Below, piece after piece: positions 58,296 through 64,000 of a DNA stretch of 64,000 nt. The DNA is from Duganella sp. CF517. GTDB lineage: Bacteria > Pseudomonadota > Gammaproteobacteria > Burkholderiales > Burkholderiaceae_D. The first letter of the stretch is position 1. Each line of letters starts with the position of its first letter. Under the pieces are notes generated by a model. That model was not told where the DNA came from and ran no database searches. It worked only from the letters and a program-made list of their open reading frames with translations. The DNA lies in the NCBI RefSeq assembly GCF_900110275.1, contig NZ_FODC01000005.1:1-64000 (forward strand), read 5' to 3'. Position numbers and translations under genes: made by a program.

Positions 58296-60413
58296 TTACT
58301 GCTGCCCCACCAACGCCGTCACGCGGATGGTTTTAGTTTCCGGAATCTCCGCGTGCGACAGCACCTTCAACTGCGGCAAGGCGCGGCGCAGGAAGCGCGA
58401 CAGCAAGGCGCGCAGCGGCCCCGGCACCAGCAGCACCGGCGTCAGGCCCAGCGCCTCCTGCTGCTGCGCCGCCTGCTGGGCTTGCTGGGCGATGGTGTCG
58501 GCCAGGCCCGGCTCGATGCCCGCGCCGTCCGGCCCGCTGGCCGCCAGCGCCTGCATCAACAAGCGTTCCAGGCGGTTATCCAGGGTCATCACCGACAGCT
58601 CGGACGCGCCCGGGAACAATTGCTGCACGATGGCGCGGCCCAGCGAGATGCGCACCAGCGCCGTCAGGTCGTTCGGGTCCTGCGTGTGCACGGCGTGCTC
58701 GGCCAGGGTCTCGATCACCGAGCGCATGTCACGGATGTGCACGCCTTCCATCAGCAGGTTTTGCAGCACCTTTTGCAAGGTCGACAGCGACACCATCTTC
58801 GGCACCAGGTCTTCCACCAGCTTGGGCGCCTCCTTGCCCAGGTGGTCGAGCAGCGACTGCACCTCGGCGCGGCCGAGCAGCTCGGACGCGTGGGTCGTGA
58901 TCAAATGGTTCAGATGGGTGGCCACCACCGTGCCGGCGTCGACCACGGTGTAGCCCATGCCCTGCGCCTGGTCGCGCAGGCCGGCGTCGATCCACGTGGC
59001 CGGCAGGCCGAAGGCCGGATCGGTGGTCACCAGGCCCTGCAGGGTGCCGCTGGCCATGCCCGGATTGATCGCCAGGAACTGGCCGTTGAAGGCCTCGCCC
59101 GCGCCGACCTCGACGCCCTTGAGCGTGATGCGGTAGGCCGACGGCTTCAGTTCCAGGTTGTCGCGGATGTGCACCGGCGGCGCCAGGAAGCCGACCTCCT
59201 GCGCGAACTTCTTGCGGATGCCCTTGATGCGCTTGAGCAGCTCGCCGCCCTGGGTCTTGTCGACCAGCGGAATCAGGCGGTAGCCCACTTCCAGCCCCAA
59301 GGTGTCGACCGGCATGATGTCCTGCCAGCTGGCCTCTTCCTGCTCGGGCGCGGCGGCCGGCGCGGCGGCCTCGGCCGCGGCGGCCTCGGCGGCCGCCCCG
59401 CCGCCGGCCTTGGCGCGCTTGGTCATCAGGTAGGCGGAACCGGCCAGCACGCCGGCCAGCAGCAGGAACACCAGGTTCGGCATGCCCGGAATGATGCCCA
59501 TGCCGCCGATGATGGCGGCGGTGATGTACAGCACCTGCGGCTTGGCGAACAACTGCCCCACCATCTGGGTGCCGATGTCCTCGTCGCTGGCCACGCGCGA
59601 GACCACGATACCGGCCGCCACCGAGATGATCAGCGACGGGATTTGCGCCACCAGGCCGTCACCGATGGCCAGCAGCGTGTACAGCTTGATCGCCTCGCCG
59701 AACGCCAGCTCGTGCTGGATCACGCCGACCAGCAGACCGCCGACGACGTTGATCACCGTCACCAGGATGCCGGCGATGGCATCGCCGCGCACGTACTTGC
59801 TGGCGCCGTCCATCGCGCCATAGAATTCGGCTTCCTGCGACACTTCGCTGCGGCGCTTGCGGGCGTCGGCTTCACCGATCAAACCGGCGTTGAGGTCGGC
59901 GTCGATCGCCATTTGCTTACCCGGCATCGCGTCCAGCGCGAAACGGGCGCCCACTTCGGCGATCCGGCCTGCGCCCTTGGTCACGACGGTGAAGTTAATG
60001 ATGGTCAGGATGATGAACACCACCAGGCCGACCGTGTAATTGCCGCCGATGAGGAAGTGGCCGAAGGCCTCGATCACCTTGCCGGCGGCGTCGGGACCCG
60101 AGTGGCCCTCGGTCAGCACCACGCGGGTCGAGGCCACGTTCAGCGACAGGCGCAGCATGGTCGACACCAGCAGGATGGTCGGAAAGGCCATGAAGTCGAG
60201 CGGCTTGACCGTGTACAGGCTGGTCAACAGCACGATCACCGCCAGCGCGATGTTGAAACTGAAAAAGATGTCGAGCACGAACGCCGGCAGCGGCAGCACC
60301 ATCATCCCCAGCAGCATGATGATCAGGATAGGCGCCGCCAGGCTCGCCTTGTTCTTGCTGTTGGCGATGCCTTGCAACCACGGCGGCAGTTTGATGTTGC
60401 TTATTGCGTTCAT
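58296..60413 (-). CDS. flhA: Flagellar export gate protein FlhA
   Basis: A 705-aa protein with eight predicted TM helices in the first 330 residues and the FHIPEP-type cytoplasmic region between them (R-I-A-E-V-G-A-R-F-A-L-D-A-M-P-G-K-Q-M). A large cytoplasmic domain binds chaperone-substrate complexes. FlhA forms the nonameric export ring. It overlaps the flhB stop by 4 bp (ATGA). An Ala/Glu-rich linker near 345-360 separates the membrane and cytoplasmic parts. Confidence 0.97.
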   Translation of the reverse strand: MNAISNIKLPPWLQGIANSKNKASLAAPILIIMLLGMMVLPLPAFVLDIFFSFNIALAVIVLLTSLYTVKPLDFMAFPTILLVSTMLRLSLNVASTRVVLTEGHSGPDAAGKVIEAFGHFLIGGNYTVGLVVFIILTIINFTVVTKGAGRIAEVGARFALDAMPGKQMAIDADLNAGLIGEADARKRRSEVSQEAEFYGAMDGASKYVRGDAIAGILVTVINVVGGLLVGVIQHELAFGEAIKLYTLLAIGDGLVAQIPSLIISVAAGIVVSRVASDEDIGTQMVGQLFAKPQVLYITAAIIGGMGIIPGMPNLVFLLLAGVLAGSAYLMTKRAKAGGGAAAEAAAAEAAAPAAAPEQEEASWQDIMPVDTLGLEVGYRLIPLVDKTQGGELLKRIKGIRKKFAQEVGFLAPPVHIRDNLELKPSAYRITLKGVEVGAGEAFNGQFLAINPGMASGTLQGLVTTDPAFGLPATWIDAGLRDQAQGMGYTVVDAGTVVATHLNHLITTHASELLGRAEVQSLLDHLGKEAPKLVEDLVPKMVSLSTLQKVLQNLLMEGVHIRDMRSVIETLAEHAVHTQDPNDLTALVRISLGRAIVQQLFPGASELSVMTLDNRLERLLMQALAASGPDGAGIEPGLADTIAQQAQQAAQQQEALGLTPVLLVPGPLRALLSRFLRRALPQLKVLSHAEIPETKTIRVTALVGQQ

Positions 60414-61600
60414 GCGGAAGCTCCGTTATTCGACTCTGGTTTCTTGCCGTATTTGGGGATAAAGGCCGGGTTCAGCGGATCGAGCTCCGGCGGCACGTCC
60501 AGCGTCTTCGGCACGTCCGGACGGTTGCTGCCGCCCTTGCTGAACAGGCGCAGCTGGAAGACGTAGGCCAGCACCTCGGCCACGGCCGCGTACAGCTGTT
60601 CGGGAATCTCGTCGCCGATCTCGGTGTGCTGGTACAGCGCGCGCGCCAGCGCCGGCGCCTCCAGCAAGGTGACCTTGCTGTCCTTGGCAATTTCGCGGAT
60701 CTTGGCGGCCACCTCGTCGGTCCCCTTGGCCACCACCTTCGGCGCGCCGCGCATGCCGTCGCTGTACTTGAGCGCGACCGCGTAGTGGGTCGGGTTGGTC
60801 ACCACCACGTCGGCGGTCGGCACGTCGGCCATCATGCGGCGCTTGGCCATCTCGCGCTGCAGCTGGCGGATCTTGCCCTTGATTTGCGGATTGCCGTCGG
60901 ACTCCTTCGATTCCTGGATCATCTCCTGGCGGGTCATCTTCAGCTTGTTAGCGTAATGCCACATCTGGTACGGGCCGTCGATGGCGGCGATCAGGCCGAG
61001 CGCGCCGACGATGAACAGGAAGCTGCTGCCGAGCATATTGATCAAATGGACGGTGCCGAGCTTGAGCGGTTCGACGGCCAGGCCGATCACCGCGTCCTTC
61101 TGCCGCATCACCACCATGTAGGCGACCACGCCGACCACCAGCGCCTTGGCGATGGCCTTGAACAGTTCGACCAGCGCGTTCTTGGAAAACATATTGCCGA
61201 TGCCGGTGATGGGATTGAGCTTGCTGAACTTGGGCATGAAAGCCTTGCCGGAAAACAGCCAGCCGCCCACCAGCAGCGGCGACGCCAGCGCCACGACCAT
61301 CACCGCCACGCCCAGTGGCAGGCAGGCGATCATCACCCGCACCACGTCGACCAGGATGCGGTTGATCAGCACGTCGGGATTGAAGATTTGCTCCTGGGTC
61401 AAGGTCAGTCCGGACACCAGGGCGGAATTGAGTTGCCGTATCAGGCCGTCGCCGGTCAGCCACAGGCCCGCGCCGGCGGCCATCAGCACGGTAAACGTGG
61501 CCACTTCCCGCGATCGCGGAACGTCGCCTTCCTCGCGCGCCTGCTCGAGGCGCTTCGCTGACGCGGGTTCGGTCTTTTCTGCGTCGCTATCTTCTGACAT
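60410..61600 (-). CDS. flhB: Flagellar export switch protein FlhB
   Basis: A 396-aa protein with four TM helices and a cytoplasmic C-terminal domain. The autocleavage motif N-P-T-H is at residues 269-272, followed by Y-A-V-A-L-K-Y and P-K-V-V-A-K-G. FlhB changes export specificity from hook to filament when FliK signals. A free-standing paralog of its C-terminal fragment (fhlB) lies at 12880. The gene is first of flhB-flhA; no convincing promoter is seen in the 126-bp upstream gap. Confidence 0.97.
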   Translation of the reverse strand: MSEDSDAEKTEPASAKRLEQAREEGDVPRSREVATFTVLMAAGAGLWLTGDGLIRQLNSALVSGLTLTQEQIFNPDVLINRILVDVVRVMIACLPLGVAVMVVALASPLLVGGWLFSGKAFMPKFSKLNPITGIGNMFSKNALVELFKAIAKALVVGVVAYMVVMRQKDAVIGLAVEPLKLGTVHLINMLGSSFLFIVGALGLIAAIDGPYQMWHYANKLKMTRQEMIQESKESDGNPQIKGKIRQLQREMAKRRMMADVPTADVVVTNPTHYAVALKYSDGMRGAPKVVAKGTDEVAAKIREIAKDSKVTLLEAPALARALYQHTEIGDEIPEQLYAAVAEVLAYVFQLRLFSKGGSNRPDVPKTLDVPPELDPLNPAFIPKYGKKPESNNGASA

Positions 61601-61726
61601 GGTCGGCCTGCCGCGTGATGTATTTCGATGTTGCCATTATCGAGTGCGGCAGGACCCGACCATCGGTCGAATACGGCGGTATTTCAGTGCTTGCTCACTG
61701 ATTCCGCACGGCAATTGTCTATTTGG

Positions 61727-62713
61727 CTAGCTTGCCTTTTGAACGACTTTCTGGTCGATGGCGCCGAACACCGACTTGGCGTCGCCGTTGAGCATCTCGA
61801 TGCGGATGGTGTCGCCGAAGGCCATGAACGGCGTGAGCGGCGCGCCGCCGGCGATCATTTCCAGCGCGCGCTGTTCGGCGATGCACGAATAGCCGCGCTT
61901 GGCGTCCTTGTTGGACACCGTGCCCGAGCCGACGATCGTCCCGGCCCGCACGTTGCGCGTGGCCGCCAGGTGGGCGATCAAGTGGGGAAAGTTGAACACC
62001 ATGTCGACGCCGGCATGCGGCTGGCCGACCAGCTTGCCGTTCCACGTCGAGCGCAGCGGCAAATGCACCTTGCCGCCCTTCCAGGCGTCGTCGAGCTCGT
62101 CCGGGGTGACCGCCACCGGCGAACAGCTGGTGGCCGGCTTGCTTTGCAAAAAGCCAAACCCCTTGGCCAGCTCTTCCGGAATCAGGTTGCGCAGCGACAC
62201 GTCGTTGACCAGCATCAGCAGCCGGATGCGCTGGTGCGCCTGGTCCGGCGTCGCGCCCATGGGCACATCGTCGGTGATCACGGCCACTTCCGCTTCGAAA
62301 TCGATGCCCCACTGCTCGTGGAACAGTTCGATATCGTCGGTCGGACCCAGCAGCTCGTCGCTGCCGCCCTGGTACATCAACGGCTGCTCCCAAAAGGCGT
62401 CCGGCATCTCGGCGCCGCGCGCCTTGCGCACCAGCTCGACATGGTTGACGTAGGCCGAGCCGTCGGCCCACTGGAACGCGCGCGGCAGCGGCGCCATGCA
62501 GTTGGCCGGATCGAAATCGAAGGCGCGGCGCGCGCGCCCCTGGTTCAGGTCGTGGTAGATCGCCTCCAGTTGCGGCGCGATGAAGGCCCAGTCGTCGAGC
62601 GCGCGCTGCAGGCTGCGCGCCACGCCGTCGGCCAGTTGCGCCGTTTTGAGGTCGCGCGCGACGACGGCCAGCTGGCCGTCGCGGGTGCCGTCCTTCAGCG
62701 TCGCCAGCTTCAT
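61727..62713 (-). CDS. Fumarylacetoacetate hydrolase (FAH) family protein
   Basis: A 328-aa protein from ATG 62713. It has the FAH fold signatures F-E-A-E-V-A-V-I (metal-binding acidic pair), D-D-V-P-M-G, L-M-L-V-N-D-V-S-L-R-N and S-G-T-V-S-N-K-D. Family members cleave fumarylacetoacetate or hydrate/decarboxylate related 2-keto acids, with Mg2+ or Ca2+. The size fits the bacterial tyrosine/homogentisate branch, but no other catabolic gene is nearby. It overlaps the rsuA stop by 4 bp, so it is translated from the same operon. Confidence 0.9.
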   Translation of the reverse strand: MKLATLKDGTRDGQLAVVARDLKTAQLADGVARSLQRALDDWAFIAPQLEAIYHDLNQGRARRAFDFDPANCMAPLPRAFQWADGSAYVNHVELVRKARGAEMPDAFWEQPLMYQGGSDELLGPTDDIELFHEQWGIDFEAEVAVITDDVPMGATPDQAHQRIRLLMLVNDVSLRNLIPEELAKGFGFLQSKPATSCSPVAVTPDELDDAWKGGKVHLPLRSTWNGKLVGQPHAGVDMVFNFPHLIAHLAATRNVRAGTIVGSGTVSNKDAKRGYSCIAEQRALEMIAGGAPLTPFMAFGDTIRIEMLNGDAKSVFGAIDQKVVQKAS

Positions 62714-63444
62714 GCGGCGGTGGGCGCCGCGGCAGGCGCCAGCAGCGCCAGCTGTTCGGCCGTCAGGTAGCACCACTCGCCTTCGGCGATGCCGAGCGAT
62801 TCGAGGGTCAGGCCGCCGATGGCCGACCGGTGCAGCGCGCTGCAATGTTTGCCGGCAGCCGCCAGCATGCGCTTGACCTGGTGGTATTTGCCCTGCTCGA
62901 GCACAATCTCCAGCAAATGCTCGCCGCGGCGCACGCAGGTTTGCGCGGCCAGCGGCGCCGGCTCGTCGTGCAATTGCACCCCGGCCAGCAGCTGCGCGAC
63001 CAGCTCGTCGGTGACCGGGTCTTGCGTCGTGGCCTGGTAAATCTTTGGAACATGCCGCTTCGGCGACGATTGTGCGTGGATAAACGGGCCATCGTCGGAC
63101 ATCAGCAGCATGCCGGTGGTGTCGTGGTCGAGCCGGCCGACCGGCTGCACGTCGCGCCAGGTGAACTGTTCGGGGAGCAACGTCAGCACGCCGGGATGGT
63201 GGCTCGGCTTGCGCGAGCACTCGAAATTGGCCGGCTTGTGCAGGGCGATGTACAAATGTTCGCGATAGACCCACTGCTCATCGAAGATGGTCAACACCAG
63301 GCCATCGGTCTCGATGCTGGCTTTGTAATTGTCGTGCACGACGCCGTCGATGCTCACTTCGCCATCCTCGATGAGGGAGCGGCAGTACTTGCGGGTGCCA
63401 TAACCCTGCGATTGCAGGATGCGGTCCAGGGATAATTTACTCAT
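62710..63444 (-). CDS. rsuA: RsuA-family 16S rRNA pseudouridine synthase
   Basis: A 244-aa protein. The N-terminal S4 domain (about 4-45) reads L-D-R-I-L-Q-S-Q-G-Y-G-T-R-K. The catalytic domain has G-R-L-D-H-D-T-T-G-M-L-L with nucleophile Asp106, and Y-H-Q-V-K-R-M-L-A near 193. RsuA-type enzymes convert U516 of 16S rRNA to pseudouridine. The gene is upstream of and overlapping the FAH-family gene. Confidence 0.92.
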   Translation of the reverse strand: MSKLSLDRILQSQGYGTRKYCRSLIEDGEVSIDGVVHDNYKASIETDGLVLTIFDEQWVYREHLYIALHKPANFECSRKPSHHPGVLTLLPEQFTWRDVQPVGRLDHDTTGMLLMSDDGPFIHAQSSPKRHVPKIYQATTQDPVTDELVAQLLAGVQLHDEPAPLAAQTCVRRGEHLLEIVLEQGKYHQVKRMLAAAGKHCSALHRSAIGGLTLESLGIAEGEWCYLTAEQLALLAPAAAPTAA

Positions 63445-63547
63445 GGCCGGATTTTACAGGATGCGCCAGGCAGCGGGAAGGATGCGGGGACGATGGCGGA
63501 AAGGTCGCGTCCGCGCGACAGTGCAATGTCCTGGACAGCTTGTTTTA

Positions 63548-63561
63548 TTGATCCGCATCAA
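63548..63561 (+). promoter_or_regulatory. FNR/Anr-type box before the small unknown gene
   Basis: TTGATCCGCATCAA is a perfect match to the FNR consensus TTGAT-N4-ATCAA. A -10-like TAGACT lies at 63583-63588, 29 bp from the box centre. This is the spacing of a class II FNR-activated promoter. Transcription would start near 63595, about 50 bp before the gene at 63645. Confidence 0.7.
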
Positions 63562-63644
63562 GTGCCCCGAAGATTGAATGGGTAGACTCAAAGCTCATTA
63601 GGAATCCGCCTAATGGACTAGGAAATACTCAGCAGGACGACAAT

Positions 63645-63986
63645 ATGACCACCGTACTCAAGGTTAACCCGGCGGCACAGGAGCAGGCCGCCATGCACCG
63701 AACCAAACTACTGCTGGCCCGCTGCCGCGGCTGCACCCCTCCCCTGGTGACGGACGTCCAGACCCGCTGGCATCAGCAGCGCCAAGCCCATTTTCTCGCC
63801 TGGCTGGAAGCGGGCGGCTTCGCGCAATCCGATCCGGAGCGGCACCACGAAGACCGGCAGCGCGAAGCGGTCGGACACGCGCTGCGCGACGGCGGCCCGG
63901 CCCCGGACTTGCATGCCGACACCGACCCGGCGATGCTGCGCCCAATAGAAAACAGCGGCATTGCGCCGCTGTTTTCAGTCCCCTGA
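63645..63986 (+). CDS. Small protein of unknown function, probably under oxygen control
   Basis: A 113-aa protein with a good ribosome site (AGGACGACAAT before ATG). It is rich in His, Arg, Gln and Ala. A central region R-C-R-G-C-T-P-P-L-V-T-D-V-Q-T-R-W-H contains a CxxC-like pair (R-G-C with an earlier Cys), followed by F-L-A-W-L-E-A-G-G-F. It has no TM segment and I recognise no family. The FNR-type box upstream suggests low-oxygen expression. The last 12 codons overlap a terminator-like hairpin, so the stated 3' end is less sure. Confidence 0.65.
   Translation: MTTVLKVNPAAQEQAAMHRTKLLLARCRGCTPPLVTDVQTRWHQQRQAHFLAWLEAGGFAQSDPERHHEDRQREAVGHALRDGGPAPDLHADTDPAMLRPIENSGIAPLFSVP
63949..63975 (+). 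terminator. Hairpin overlapping the end of the small gene
   Basis: An 11-bp perfect stem AAAACAGCGGC/GCCGCTGTTTT with a five-base loop ends in four T's. It resembles an intrinsic terminator usable in both directions, but it lies before the stop codon of the gene at 63645. Confidence 0.6.
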
Positions 63987-64000
63987 AGGGACTCTGACGA

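Overview
The window is about 64 kb of GC-rich DNA from a betaproteobacterium, most likely an Oxalobacteraceae relative (Massilia, Duganella, Rugamonas or Janthinobacterium type). The basis is gene content and order: MotC/MotD stators, a fhlB-ycgR pair beside a second FliK-like gene, a VgrG N-terminus of the style seen in that family, and strong third-position G/C. The genus is inferred; no rRNA gene is present.

Layout. Positions 1-3504 hold a partial vgrG, greB, a small membrane protein and a NarL-type two-component pair. Positions 3696-13982 hold a GGDEF diguanylate cyclase and the filament genes fliC, flaG, fliD, fliS, fliT, followed by a FliK-like gene, fhlB and a YcgR-type PilZ brake. A short non-flagellar insert (GlxA-like regulator, isochorismatase-family hydrolase, inverted and direct repeats) occupies about 13994-15813. 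fliE then lies on the minus strand, divergent from the long plus-strand operon fliFGHIJKLMNOPQR (16413-28274).

Positions 28358-39442 hold the most unusual part. It starts with a 2951-residue protein built of about 330 octapeptide repeats, organised in 134-residue (402-bp) super-repeats and capped by calcium-binding-type loops. A 698-residue fusion of a papain-like peptidase and an alpha/beta hydrolase follows. These two genes sit where the fli operon meets the opposing flg operon.

Positions 39452-50521 (minus) hold flgL, flgK, flgJ, flgI, flgH, flgG, flgF, flgE, flgD, flgC and flgB. flgA, flgM and flgN run divergently (50695-52361). The minus-strand block 52482-61600 contains motD, motC, fliA, flhG, flhF, a frameshifted Rpn/YhgA-like gene, flhA and flhB. 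The right end holds a FAH-family hydrolase, an RsuA-like pseudouridine synthase and a small unknown protein with an FNR-type promoter.

How the parts work together. The window encodes nearly a whole flagellum: basal body, export gate and ATPase, hook, filament, chaperones, length control, sigma-28 (FliA) with its anti-sigma FlgM, and a stator pair. Good sigma-28 promoters with 11-bp spacers are visible before fliC, fliD, flgM and flgKL, so the late genes can be read from the sequence as the FliA regulon. Weak FlhDC-like half-sites precede fliF and flgA. flhDC and the chemotaxis genes are not in the window. The cyclase and the PilZ brake suggest c-di-GMP control of swimming.
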